From an uncultured Eggerthellaceae bacterium (GTDB lineage Bacteria; Actinomycetota; Coriobacteriia; Coriobacteriales; Eggerthellaceae): DNA of 24,062 nt. Shown here one piece after another: positions 15,126 to 24,035 of the stretch. Made by a program: the position numbers and the translations under genes. The stretch lies in the NCBI GenBank assembly GCA_934630905.1, contig CAKTXN010000016.1, positions 1 through 24,062 on the forward strand. Reading direction: 5' to 3'. Under the pieces are notes generated by a model. That model saw only the letters and a program-made list of their open reading frames with translations. It was not told the DNA's origin and made no database searches. Positions within the stretch are counted from its first letter, which is position 1. Each line of letters begins with the position of its first letter.

Positions 15126-15821
15126 CTACTGTGCGGCAGCTGCCAAGAACTCCTGTGCGGTGTAGCCGGCAAACGTGGGGATGACGAGCGTGGCTTCAGA
15201 AGAAAGCTGCTCCATGGTGCCGGAATCATCGCGGTCGTAACAGCCGGCGCATTTGAAACCAGCGTTCACCAACGTGCGCACGGCATAAATGGAATCCTCG
15301 AAACCCCAGGTAGAAGCAATATCTGTTCCCATATGATGCGCGGCATGCTGATAGATAACCGGCTCGCGTTTCGGAGCACCCACGTCATCGGTGGAAAAAA
15401 CGCCCTTGAAGTAATCGATGATTCCCGCATGACGCAAACCGCCCTGCAAGTAACGCTGAGGGCTGGATGACGCAACCGTCATGGGAACATCCGCGCGCGC
15501 CATGCCTTCCAGAAAATCCCCCACGCCGGGGCGCAGCTCAGCTTGTGTGCGATAGAAGTCAACAAGGATCTCGTCTGCCATTTCAACCACATGATCAGGG
15601 CTTTTACCTAAACCGTAATTCTCGTGGTAGAAGACGCCCGTCTCGTGCAGCGTGAACGTGCCCAAAAGCTTCAGCTCATCAAGCGTAAGCTCATGACCGC
15701 ACATGCGCGCAAACTCGCGTTCAACGGCGCGCCAGCCGCCCACGGTATCCATGAGCGTACCGTCGCAATCGAAAATAACACCCAAGCCCTTGGGTGCAAC
15801 AACAGATGCGCTATCAGGCAT
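15126..15821 (-). CDS. HAD-superfamily hydrolase (phosphatase/phosphomutase-like)
   Basis: A 231-residue haloacid dehalogenase-family protein. Motif I is FDCDGTLMDT with nucleophile D18 and acid/base D20. An alpha-helical cap (subclass C1) follows at about residues 30-95, motif II is TVASSSP, the motif III lysine lies in GAPKREP, and motif IV is GFEDS. It most resembles Gph/beta-phosphoglucomutase-type phosphatases. Size and motifs indicate an active enzyme, but the substrate is not evident. It begins 17 bp after the hom stop codon without a strong ribosome-binding site, so it is probably co-translated with hom. Whether it serves aspartate-family metabolism is only suggested by this linkage. 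Confidence 0.88.
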   Translation of the reverse strand: MPDSASVVAPKGLGVIFDCDGTLMDTVGGWRAVEREFARMCGHELTLDELKLLGTFTLHETGVFYHENYGLGKSPDHVVEMADEILVDFYRTQAELRPGVGDFLEGMARADVPMTVASSSPQRYLQGGLRHAGIIDYFKGVFSTDDVGAPKREPVIYQHAAHHMGTDIASTWGFEDSIYAVRTLVNAGFKCAGCYDRDDSGTMEQLSSEATLVIPTFAGYTAQEFLAAAAQ

Positions 15822-15838
15822 AATGATGCAGGCCTTCC

Positions 15839-17131
15839 CTATTTTACAACCCTGATGACCGACGGCTCATCCAGCTGAACATCGTCCAGCTTGGCAATTT
15901 CCGCCAGCGCAGCGCGTAGGGATTTCTCAACGGCAGTGTGCGTCACAAACGAAAGCGACACTTTACCCAGCTCGGCAGAAGCGTCGGAACCGCGCTGGGA
16001 AACGCTGTACAGGCTTACGCCGTGCTTCGCGAAAACGCCCGCCATGGCAGCCATAACGCCCGGTCGATCGGCAACCGTGAAGCGAATGTAGTAGCGGCAG
16101 CACAAATCTTCAATGGGAACAATGGGCAGCTTGTCAACGCAGGTGCAACCAACAAGGGGGCCGCAACCCAACTTAATGTGGCGCGCGACCTCAATAACGT
16201 CGCCCATCACCGCGCTTGCGGCTGCGCCCGCACCAGCACCTTCGCCAAAGAACATGGCTTCGCCCACGGCATCGCCCGTAACATAAATCGCGTTGAACAC
16301 ACCATTTACGCTGGAAAGCTGGTGGCTGGTGGGCAGCATGGTAGGATGCACGCGCACGCTAATGCCATTGTCTGTGCGGTTCGCAATTGCCAGAAGCTTG
16401 ACCACGTACCCCATTTCAGACGCAGCTTCCAAGTCCATGGGTTTGATGTTGCGAATACCTTCCGCATGCACATCGTTGATGGTCACGCGCGAATGGAAAG
16501 CGATGGACGCCAGAATGGCGATTTTCGCGGCGGCGTCCAAACCGTCAACGTCGGCCGTGGGATCGGCTTCGGCATAACCCAACGCCTGGGCCTGGGCCAA
16601 TACATCATCGTAAGCCAGCCCTTCTTGCGACATGCGCGTGAGCATGTAGTTCGTGGTGCCGTTCACGATGCCCATGACAGAGCTAATGCCGTTCGCCGTG
16701 AGCGAATGCTTCAGCGGATCGATGATAGGAATACCGCCGCCCACGCTGGCTTCAAACGCGATTTCCACGTTATTTTCCTCTGCCAGCGACATGACTTCTT
16801 CGCCATACGTGGCCATGAGTGCCTTGTTCGCCGTTACAACGTGCTTCTTGTTGCGCAGCGCCGTGGTGACCAGCTCGCGCGCCGCCGTGGTGCCGCCAAT
16901 AAGCTCAATGACCACGTCAACTTCGGGGTCGTTTACCACGTCGTGGAAATCGGTGGTAAACAAATGTCCCAGACCGTGAGCTTCTGCAACTTCCGCCTCA
17001 CGCGAACACACGCGTACAATCTGCAGGTCAAGGCCATAAAAGCGCTTGAAGTCATCATGGTGGTTCGCCAGGATGTCCAAGCAGCCGCCGCCAACTGTGC
17101 CCGTGCCTACCAAACCGATCTTAATTGCCAT
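15839..17131 (-). CDS. hom: Homoserine dehydrogenase with ACT domain
   Basis: A 430-residue enzyme of the length usual for bacterial Hom. The N-terminal NAD(P)-binding site is GLVGTGTVGGG (6-16). The family signature ADPTADVDGLDAAAKIAI carries the catalytic-domain acidic and lysine residues, VNGTTNYML precedes it, and a C-terminal ACT domain is seen (YYIRFTVADRPGVMAAMAGV). It reduces aspartate semialdehyde to homoserine, the branch point to threonine and methionine. The ACT domain suggests threonine feedback. I start at the ATG at 17131, directly before MAIKIGLVG; the open frame extends about 29 codons further but that part is unlike the family. AGAAAGG lies 12 bp upstream, rather far. The HAD gene follows closely. 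Confidence 0.96.
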   Translation of the reverse strand: MAIKIGLVGTGTVGGGCLDILANHHDDFKRFYGLDLQIVRVCSREAEVAEAHGLGHLFTTDFHDVVNDPEVDVVIELIGGTTAARELVTTALRNKKHVVTANKALMATYGEEVMSLAEENNVEIAFEASVGGGIPIIDPLKHSLTANGISSVMGIVNGTTNYMLTRMSQEGLAYDDVLAQAQALGYAEADPTADVDGLDAAAKIAILASIAFHSRVTINDVHAEGIRNIKPMDLEAASEMGYVVKLLAIANRTDNGISVRVHPTMLPTSHQLSSVNGVFNAIYVTGDAVGEAMFFGEGAGAGAAASAVMGDVIEVARHIKLGCGPLVGCTCVDKLPIVPIEDLCCRYYIRFTVADRPGVMAAMAGVFAKHGVSLYSVSQRGSDASAELGKVSLSFVTHTAVEKSLRAALAEIAKLDDVQLDEPSVIRVVK

Positions 17132-17465
17132 GGGAAGAGTACCTTTCTGGTAAACGCGAAGGGGCTCGCTCTTTACGCAGTGCTTCTGCGAAGACGAAGC
17201 CCGCCTCGTTGAAATCATTGGGAGCTCATTATAAAGCTAACGGCGCATGCAACGCGGCTCGACACAAAAGTTACGACTGTTTTGAGCGGAATTACAAGGC
17301 GAAACGCCGTTTGGCAAGCACGGCGCAAGCAACAGCGACCACCACCCGCTTGCAGCCGCCGCCCGCGGGGCGCGACACGTACAGGCAGCCGCCGCTCACC
17401 TGCGAGCGCAAGCTTGCCGCCCGCGGCACCGCCCGTCGCGGTGGCGCCTGCCGGCTCCTACGTCC
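17132..17465 (-). other. Intergenic spacer between lysA and hom, with GC-rich block
   Basis: No gene is supported in these 334 bp. The part next to lysA (about 17333-17465) is strikingly GC-rich, with two similar GCCGCCCGCGG stretches and possible GC-rich stems but no T-tract, so it is not a clear terminator. The part next to hom is AT-richer and contains TATAAT. No lysine riboswitch or T-box was recognised. Confidence 0.6.
17228..17233 (-). promoter_or_regulatory. Candidate -10 element for hom
   Basis: A perfect TATAAT on the minus strand, about 97 bp before the hom ATG. No good -35 hexamer stands at 16-18 bp (TTGCAT is only 13 bp away), so the assignment is tentative. The long leader that would result contains a short GCTTC/GAAGC hairpin of unknown meaning. 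Confidence 0.4.
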
Positions 17466-18821
17466 CTACAGGTCGCGCGCCAACAAGTCGGCGTATGTCT
17501 CGCGGCGCGTAACCGTGCGGGCAACGCCGTCTTTCACAAAAACGATGGCCGGCCGAGGCTGTCCGTTATACGTGCTGGCCATGGTGTAGCAGTACGCACC
17601 CGTGGCGAAAACGCACACGATGTCGCCAAGCTCCGCCTGCTGCAACGGCATGTCAACAACTACAGCATCGCCACTTTCGCAATGCTTGCCACAGAGCGTG
17701 ACAATCTCAGTACGCATCTGACCAGCCTTGTTGGCAATAGTCGGCTCATATTGCGCATGGTAGAGCGCCGTGCGAATGTTGTCAGACATACCGCCGTCCA
17801 CCGCAATGTACTTGCGAATGCCCGGCAGCGTTTTCAAGATACCCACGGTGTAGAGCGTCACGCCGGCGTTTGCCACCAAGCTGCGACCCGGCTCCACCAT
17901 AATGCGCGGCTCCTCCAGCTGGTAGTGCGCACAGAAATCACGCACGGCGCTTACGGTGCACTCGGCAAATTCATCGATGCTCGACGGGCGATCATCGGCC
18001 GTGTAAGCAATGCCCAGGCCGCCGCCCATGTCCAGCTCCTTCGTTACAAAGCCGTACTTTTCCTTCACGCGCAGCACGAACTCTGTCATGACCTGCACCG
18101 CTTCGCGAAACGACGTAAGCGCAAAGATCTGAGATCCAATATGGCAATGAAAACCCAGCAGACGCACGTTTTCCGCGGCCAGAACATCGCCCACGCAGTT
18201 GAACGCGAAGTCGTTTTTCATGGTGAAGCCGAACTTGGAGTCCTCACAACCCGTACGAATGTACTCGTGCGTATCGGCCTCTACACCAGGCGTTATGCGC
18301 ATGAGCACGTCTTGCACCTTGCCCAGGCGCGCCGCAATCTCATTCACGCGCGAAAGCTCAATGCGGCTATCCAGCACAATGCGGCCGACCCCCGCGGAAA
18401 TGGCTTCTTCCAGCTCGCGCGGCGTTTTATTGTTGCCGTGCATGACCACGTTTTCCATGGGGAAGCCCACCGCCTGGGCGCACGCCAACTCGCCGCCGCC
18501 GGAAACGTCCAGGCACAGGCCCTCCTGGTTCACAATGCGCAGCACTTCCTTGTTGCAAAACGCCTTTGAGGCAAACACGATATCGGAGTTTTCATAGCGC
18601 GAGCGGAAGGCGCGCTCGTATTGCTGCATGCGATCGCGCAGGTCAGCTTCGTCGAACACGTAGAGCGCCGTGCCCTCTTGCTGCGCCAGCTCCACCATAT
18701 CCACGCCACCAATGAACAGATGGTCGTTTTTCACTTCGGCGGTTTTGGGCAACACCGCACCAAGCTCCATTGTGGTTCGATAATCAGGCTTTTTATTCAA
18801 ATCAGATGCAGGCAGCGACAT
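17466..18821 (-). CDS. lysA: Diaminopimelate decarboxylase
   Basis: A 451-residue fold-type III PLP enzyme that converts meso-diaminopimelate to L-lysine. The PLP lysine is K86 in IVFASKAFCN, HIGSQIF follows the barrel strand, DMGGGLGIAY binds the phosphate, EPGRSLVANAG is the typical arginine-containing substrate motif, and CGKHCESGD supplies the active-site cysteine at the dimer interface. These are diagnostic for LysA within the family of alanine racemase-like decarboxylases. The start ATG at 18821 is preceded by AGAGGAG at 8 bp; the longer open frame upstream has no family similarity. It is separated by 334 bp from hom and by a terminator from the dockerin gene, so it may be its own transcription unit. 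Confidence 0.96.
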   Translation of the reverse strand: MSLPASDLNKKPDYRTTMELGAVLPKTAEVKNDHLFIGGVDMVELAQQEGTALYVFDEADLRDRMQQYERAFRSRYENSDIVFASKAFCNKEVLRIVNQEGLCLDVSGGGELACAQAVGFPMENVVMHGNNKTPRELEEAISAGVGRIVLDSRIELSRVNEIAARLGKVQDVLMRITPGVEADTHEYIRTGCEDSKFGFTMKNDFAFNCVGDVLAAENVRLLGFHCHIGSQIFALTSFREAVQVMTEFVLRVKEKYGFVTKELDMGGGLGIAYTADDRPSSIDEFAECTVSAVRDFCAHYQLEEPRIMVEPGRSLVANAGVTLYTVGILKTLPGIRKYIAVDGGMSDNIRTALYHAQYEPTIANKAGQMRTEIVTLCGKHCESGDAVVVDMPLQQAELGDIVCVFATGAYCYTMASTYNGQPRPAIVFVKDGVARTVTRRETYADLLARDL

Positions 18822-19249
18822 TTTCGTTTCTCCTCTACCATATCTTTTTGCGTTTCGCCGCACAGCAGAAGCAATGACCACTCCCCTTGCATGCGTTCTC
18901 GGGCGGCTTGCGGAAGCGGATTCCTGAAGCCCCACCGAACCAGCAAACGCGCAGCGTAGACGCAAGTATGCATTATGTTTCTGCGCAGTTTATCATCTCT
19001 GGTAGCGCGGCTGTTTTCAAAGCCGTTAAATCACGCGAAACTAAAGGAGACTTGCCAATTTTTTGGGGAGAAGACCCAAGGAAGGCGTTGCCAACAGCCA
19101 GCTATCGAGCGATTATCCAGCGAATTTGGACATTCAGGCAACGGAAGCGCCGCTGTTGCGAAAATCATCAGAGCGCCGGAAATAAAAACCGGCGAAGAGA
19201 ACATGCCTCCTCGCCGGTCCCTCAAAACCTTGAACCTTAACCTATCCGA
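18822..19249 (-). other. Intergenic spacer upstream of lysA
   Basis: A 428-bp gap. The right-hand end holds the terminator of the dockerin gene. The rest (18822-19180) has no supported gene: a short CGGCT/AGCCG hairpin near 19010-19027, and -10-like CATAAT near 18975 without a matching -35. No riboswitch was recognised in front of lysA. Confidence 0.65.
19180..19218 (-). terminator. Rho-independent terminator of the dockerin-protein gene
   Basis: On the minus strand ACCGGCGA (19218-19211) pairs perfectly with TCGCCGGT (19195-19188), followed by TTTTATTT. It lies about 30 bp behind the stop codon. This is the clearest intrinsic terminator in the window. Confidence 0.9.
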
Positions 19250-22200
19250 TTATCTCCAAGTGCCACTATGCACGAAATGTTGGATGGCAAAAGCGTCTGC
19301 AGCATCAATGGCTTCGTCGGCGTTGACATTTGCAGCCCACAAAAGCGTTGCATACGTCCAACCATCAGGAAGCAGCATCGCTGCATACCCCTCGCCATAG
19401 CAACCAGTTGCCATATCGTAGACAATCTGGGCATCCACGATATTCACGCGGCTGTTGCCATTCACATCGCCTCGCAGGGCGTTCGCCAATACCGACACAG
19501 ATACAGCATCGCCCGCGGCAACCACGCGATCAAGGGATTCTCCAGCAAGGGCGCCCAAAGCGTCTTTCACGCCAACCGTAGCCCCATCAGCAGCCTTGAG
19601 TGCACGAAGCGTGGCCGTCGCTACCACGAAACCTCCTTCGCCTGATTCTTCAGCGGAAACTTCGTTGCCGTAAAAGCTAAACGTCGCTTCAGCGGCACCC
19701 CCTTCAGGCATAAACGAAGCACCTTCGGAAAGACCTGCTCCTTTCGTTACGCTTATCAGCTCGAACACCGTTTGATCGTAATCCAGCGTAGCGGATAGCG
19801 CCGCAAGGCTGCCATCGGCGGTTTCGGTAGCGGTTGCCGTTATGTCAACCGTCACGGTATCACCTACGCGAACAGGAGCTTTGTCGGCGCTATCGCGCAT
19901 CGCAACAGAAAGCGTTGCTACAGGAAGCTGCTGCTTAATCTGATCAAGCTTTGCCAAAGCAGCGTCTAGGGCCGCTACTTTATTAGCGTTGACCAGCGCC
20001 TTATCGTCATCGCTCAGGGCATCGTATGCCGCCTTCGCCGCATCGACTGCATCTTGAGAGTCAAGCGTTACATCGGGCCCAATCGCATCGATCAAGTCCT
20101 CTGCAGCTTCTATGTCGCCCTTGGTAACCGTAATCGTCAAATCGCTTATCTCCCGTTGATAGAGCGTGGCATATTCATCGAGAAACGCCTCGCCACCAGA
20201 ACGATAGGTCGCGTCAATGTTTCCGCCATAAATGCGATAGGTGCCCGCGGGCGTCGTCTTGGGAACGGTAAACGTAATATTCTTCAACGCAACTTCGGGA
20301 GCAACCGGCGTCGTGCCCTCTTCCCACCAAGAATCGGTACCGCGTGACCATTTTGATACGATTTTCGTCGCACCAGGAATCGTAGTAGCGTAATTAAAGG
20401 TGCCGTACATCAGATACTTTTCTTGAGTAAATTGCTCAACAGGCAACGAAGGCACCGAAACGGTGATTTCTTCTCCTGCCTTCACAACACCATCATTCGT
20501 TACCTGGGTTTCGTATTTTGCTTCTTGCTGATACCCATCGTTTTCTGCAACGTTCAGCGTTATGTCTGCCAAGCAGCCAAAACCAAAGCTTGTGGATGAA
20601 GCAAGCCCACCGGTATTGCCCTGATCGCCTTCACTATCGGGAGCAGATCCATAACCGCGATTATCGGAGTAGCCCTTGGTAAGCACAATCGAACCAGAAC
20701 TCGTCAAAGGCGCAGCAACACGTGGCTGATTATCCGTTTGTCGCAATTTGCCATCCGCGGTTTTGCGATAGACGGCCCGCGTATCATCGGAAGTAACCGT
20801 GCTTTGCATCGGCATGTCCGTAAGGAACGTTGTTTTCATCGTCGGGTTGTAGATGCGCAAAATTTTATGCATGTTAATCGGACGGCCGATAATCCATGTT
20901 CCAGCAGTATCACCCGTACGCAATTCCTCACCAGGGCGAGAGATATTCTCGTAAACGTAACGGGTCACCTTGCCTTTGAGCGAGTAAACCTGGGTTACGG
21001 TTTTTCCCTGATAATTAGCTGTGACCTCAATGCCGTTGTATCCATCCTTCAATAAAACGGTCACATTACCATCCTCATCGGGAACATAGTTTGTTTTCAC
21101 CGGTGTGCCATCATCGTTGTACTGCAGATAATTGTAAACGCTCACCTGAGGATTTTCCCCATTCACCTTAAAGGAGAACGCCGCCCCTTCGGTACCGTAA
21201 TCGTAGGTCCAGTTGTCATACTTACTGGTGTAATCCAACGAGGTGAAATTCGTCAGGTTCTTGTTCAAATTCTCAATGGCGGTCTCGTCGGCGCTGTTCA
21301 CATGCACGGGAATCTCGGGGATTTGTCCCATGAAATTGCCCGCCTTATCGGTAAATGTCACCGTAAAAGTGGTCGTACCAGCTTTCTTGGGCACAAGATA
21401 ATATTTCATGGCCGGATAACTGTTTCCGCCACCCAAACCTTGGTCATTGTAGACATCTTCAACTTCTTTGATTTCAAAAATGCTCTCGTCTTTGATGTCG
21501 AATTGCAAAATTCCCGGCAACGTGTAAGGCAGACCTCTTTCTACAGCAAGAGATGACAAATAGAGGCTGGTAGGACGATCCGTCCAAATTTCACGGAAGA
21601 CCGCAGGGTAGTACGTATCTTCGTGGCCCAAATCCAAATTATAGTGATTAGCGCTCATCATGAAATCGTCGCAATATTCCGTCGGCTTGCCAATGGAGCT
21701 ACCATCCAAAATAGACTGCTCGTTCACAACGCAATATGCCTCTTCGAAAGCGTTTTTCACCGCCGCATTTTCAGGGTTCGCTTGTACAGCGAATTCAGCG
21801 CGCTGCGCATCGGAAAGCTCCAGGTATTTCACCTGCGCGTCCTGAACAGCATCATAATACTGAGCGTAGTTTTCGGCAGTCACTTTCCCAGCGAATTCGT
21901 TCACCTGAGCAATCCAAGATTGCACACCCGTTTCGTGGCGAACCTTTAATTCCTCAACACGGCTCACTGAATCTTGCAATTTTTGAACAGTATCCGAAGA
22001 AATTTGCGCTTTCTCTTCGTCGGTATACCCATCATATGCCCGCTGAAGGTTCTTGACCACTTTGTAATCACTTGCGTAAGTCAAGCTGCTCAAATCGGGC
22101 AATGCATCAATCTTGGTAGCCAATTCCGATGGAGCAATTTTCACCACATGCACCGTTATGGTGGTGCGAATCTCCACCTTGCTGTTTGATTTGTGGTTTG

Positions 22201-23719
22201 CAACGACTTCAATAACCGTTGTCTCCTTCGTAAGCGCTACCGGCTTCTTCGCGAAGGTCATCATCGCAGCTTTGCCAGCTGCAGCCTGCTTCACGTAGAC
22301 TTCGCCATCTACAAGAATTTGAGTCTTCAAGGAGTTTAGCCCGGTGTCTTGCATGGCGTCGGAGAGTTTCGTGATGCCAAAAGTGCCTACCTGCGGAGAG
22401 ACATACGCCACGTAATTCCAGCAGTTCTTGGAATATCCGATAGCGTCGGTACGGTTGCCGCTTTCGTCGGCCTGGAACAGCGTGCCCTCGGGCTGCCCGT
22501 AGAAGACGTTGTCCTCACTAAAGGCGGGGGTTCCCGTAAAATTGAAGGTTTTCCAAGCATAATTGCCGGGCTTTGTCAGCGTCATTTTGTAGATTTCCGC
22601 TTTGTCCTGCGTCGTTACCGCAATATAGAACATCGCGGAGCCGCCGCCTGGAAAACAATCGGCGGCTGTCGTTGCAGTACCGTTCGCAAAATCGCTCAGC
22701 ACATTGCCCGTTGCATCCATCAATTGAGCCGTTGCGCCTTCGGGTAAGCCCGTCAATGTCACCGTGAAACCAGAATCATTGTACTGCCTCAAATGCGTAT
22801 AGTTTGCAAGCGTTCCCGAGAAGGCATTTGATGACGCGTCAAGAGAAAGTTCAACTGCATCTCCCGCAGAACCATCTTCTTTGACAGTGGTCAGCGTAGC
22901 CGAGCCAGCGGTAAGCAGCGTACCCGCCTCACGCAGTTCAATCGTATAGACCTCGGGAGACTCATCGCCCTGGTTGCCCACCTTCAAAGAAATAACGTCA
23001 CCCTTTTTTACCGGAATTGCATCTTTACGACCGTACTCGGTGCCGTTTGCCCAAATGTGAACCTGAAACTGCTTGTTTGCAGCCGTCGGCGTTACCGTAA
23101 GCTCAGTCGTATCGGCAGGCAAGATCATAGAATACGCATGGTTTTCGCTCGAAAAACCGGGGGCAAGCTCGCCCGCGGAAAGCGCGATGGCCTTCAGTTT
23201 CTTGTTGCCGTCGCCAAATGCGCCGCCAATATCGGCACCCAAATCGCAGGTATGTTGCACCGCAATTTCATCGCCTGCCTTCAGTGTGCCAGCAGCAACG
23301 GTGTAGTTGGCAAAGCCTTTGTCGGTGAACCAATCGTTGAGCGTACCCATCCAACCGGAATCATCAGAAGCATCCATTTCCTCAATGCCGTTAATGGAGC
23401 TAATATAACCCGAATCGGCACCTTTCTGCTCGTATCCAGCGGCGGTAAGTGCATCAACAATGCAGCTCATCATCGTTGAATTTTCTTTGAGCGCCACCTG
23501 GGTGTCAACGAGCATGCCTTCCCAGGGCGCGCCATCGGCTTTCGACCAAGTAGCGTTTTCCACCGTTACGTGAACGCTGCCCAAGTCGGCAACATCTGCG
23601 TTTGTTGCGTCGTCGGCAAGAGCTATCGCCGGCAGCGCTGGCAGCAGACCCGCAACCAGCACCAACGAGAGCAGCATGCGCAACACGCGATGCTTCGTAC
23701 GGTTCTTTTCGTTTGCCAT
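19250..23719 (-). CDS. Secreted modular protein: DUF4430, cadherin-like, cohesin-like, dockerin
   Basis: A 1489-residue extracellular protein. Residues 1-35 are a Sec signal peptide with an ALA cleavage site. Residues ~47-158 match DUF4430, a fold shared with the C-terminal domain of transcobalamin/intrinsic factor, with SGWMGTLND (121-129). Residues ~174-264 look like a cadherin-like beta-sandwich; helical modules lie at ~527-668 and ~1202-1264. Residues ~1265-1414 form a cohesin-like beta domain, and ~1415-1489 a type I dockerin with two calcium loops (D1418, N1420, N1422, D1429; N1464, N1466, D1468, D1472, D1475). No LPxTG motif or membrane anchor is present. ATG at 23719 follows GGAAGGGG; upstream in-frame codons lie in the riboswitch leader. 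Cobalamin control plus DUF4430 suggests corrinoid capture at the cell surface, which is an inference. Confidence 0.9.
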   Translation of the reverse strand: MANEKNRTKHRVLRMLLSLVLVAGLLPALPAIALADDATNADVADLGSVHVTVENATWSKADGAPWEGMLVDTQVALKENSTMMSCIVDALTAAGYEQKGADSGYISSINGIEEMDASDDSGWMGTLNDWFTDKGFANYTVAAGTLKAGDEIAVQHTCDLGADIGGAFGDGNKKLKAIALSAGELAPGFSSENHAYSMILPADTTELTVTPTAANKQFQVHIWANGTEYGRKDAIPVKKGDVISLKVGNQGDESPEVYTIELREAGTLLTAGSATLTTVKEDGSAGDAVELSLDASSNAFSGTLANYTHLRQYNDSGFTVTLTGLPEGATAQLMDATGNVLSDFANGTATTAADCFPGGGSAMFYIAVTTQDKAEIYKMTLTKPGNYAWKTFNFTGTPAFSEDNVFYGQPEGTLFQADESGNRTDAIGYSKNCWNYVAYVSPQVGTFGITKLSDAMQDTGLNSLKTQILVDGEVYVKQAAAGKAAMMTFAKKPVALTKETTVIEVVANHKSNSKVEIRTTITVHVVKIAPSELATKIDALPDLSSLTYASDYKVVKNLQRAYDGYTDEEKAQISSDTVQKLQDSVSRVEELKVRHETGVQSWIAQVNEFAGKVTAENYAQYYDAVQDAQVKYLELSDAQRAEFAVQANPENAAVKNAFEEAYCVVNEQSILDGSSIGKPTEYCDDFMMSANHYNLDLGHEDTYYPAVFREIWTDRPTSLYLSSLAVERGLPYTLPGILQFDIKDESIFEIKEVEDVYNDQGLGGGNSYPAMKYYLVPKKAGTTTFTVTFTDKAGNFMGQIPEIPVHVNSADETAIENLNKNLTNFTSLDYTSKYDNWTYDYGTEGAAFSFKVNGENPQVSVYNYLQYNDDGTPVKTNYVPDEDGNVTVLLKDGYNGIEVTANYQGKTVTQVYSLKGKVTRYVYENISRPGEELRTGDTAGTWIIGRPINMHKILRIYNPTMKTTFLTDMPMQSTVTSDDTRAVYRKTADGKLRQTDNQPRVAAPLTSSGSIVLTKGYSDNRGYGSAPDSEGDQGNTGGLASSTSFGFGCLADITLNVAENDGYQQEAKYETQVTNDGVVKAGEEITVSVPSLPVEQFTQEKYLMYGTFNYATTIPGATKIVSKWSRGTDSWWEEGTTPVAPEVALKNITFTVPKTTPAGTYRIYGGNIDATYRSGGEAFLDEYATLYQREISDLTITVTKGDIEAAEDLIDAIGPDVTLDSQDAVDAAKAAYDALSDDDKALVNANKVAALDAALAKLDQIKQQLPVATLSVAMRDSADKAPVRVGDTVTVDITATATETADGSLAALSATLDYDQTVFELISVTKGAGLSEGASFMPEGGAAEATFSFYGNEVSAEESGEGGFVVATATLRALKAADGATVGVKDALGALAGESLDRVVAAGDAVSVSVLANALRGDVNGNSRVNIVDAQIVYDMATGCYGEGYAAMLLPDGWTYATLLWAANVNADEAIDAADAFAIQHFVHSGTWR

Positions 23720-23774
23720 GTACCCCTTCCTTTCCTTTTGTTTGCTTGGTCCCAATACAGACCGCTCTCCTTTT

Positions 23775-23820
23775 TCGGCAAACGCAAAACGCCAGCACCC
23801 CCGAAGGAAGTGCTGGCGCA
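23775..23820 (-). terminator. Riboswitch expression-platform terminator
   Basis: On the minus strand CGCCAGCAC (23818-23810) pairs with GTGCTGGCG (23798-23790). The 11-nt loop can pair further around a UUC(G) turn. TTTTGCGTTT follows. It sits between the aptamer and the start codon, where conditional termination would switch the gene off, presumably when cobalamin is bound. Confidence 0.75.
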
Positions 23821-23849
23821 ACCTGATTGCTTTCGCTCTCTCGCTTGTT

Positions 23850-24035
23850 TTTACGCTCAGACCCCGGTGCGGGCAGTGCCTTTTTACCGCCTCAGAGATC
23901 CGGCTTAATCGTTTCTTCTTTGCCATCGACTTCAGAAACGATATCACGGTGACCCACTCGCGAGGAATCTCACCTCATTCATCTGCCTCCAATTCTGGAG
24001 GATACAGCGGCACGACGTGCTATTTGCTTTCCAGA
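23850..24035 (-). promoter_or_regulatory. Cobalamin riboswitch
   Basis: Reading the minus strand, GTGCC (24012-24008) can pair with GGCAC (23880-23876) as a closing helix. Inside it GAATGAGGTGAGATTCCTC (23980-23962) matches the conserved GAAxxxGGTGxxAxTCC core and its hairpin. GGGTCACCGTGATA (23955-23942) fits the CCCGCCACTGTGA-type joining segment. ATCGTTTC (23942-23935) pairs perfectly with GAAACGAT (23915-23908) as the variable stem, and AAGCCGGAT (23906-23898) resembles the AAGCCAGGAGA B12-box segment. Together these are the ordered parts of the Rfam cobalamin family. Ends are approximate. It lies 130 bp before the gene, with a terminator between. Confidence 0.82.

Noticed and set aside
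15938..17212. A 424-codon open frame on the plus strand
   Set aside because: Antisense to hom, with no recognisable domain and no ribosome-binding site. Treated as a shadow, as is the similar plus-strand frame at 4403-5491.
17282..17512. A 76-codon plus-strand frame in the GC-rich block behind lysA
   Set aside because: Its composition (Arg/Pro/Ala/Ser) simply mirrors the GC content, it overlaps the lysA end, and there is no ribosome-binding site or family likeness.
19023..19080. AAAGGAG-like sequence on the plus strand near 19043
   Set aside because: No start codon follows at a suitable distance and no supported gene follows on the plus strand.
18822..19180. Lysine riboswitch or T-box in front of lysA
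   Set aside because: The conserved motifs of those elements were looked for in the lysA leader and were not found.
23720..23947. Upstream extension of the dockerin protein to an ATG at 23947
   Set aside because: Those codons lie inside the riboswitch and terminator. The ATG at 23719 has a strong ribosome-binding site and is followed at once by a signal peptide.
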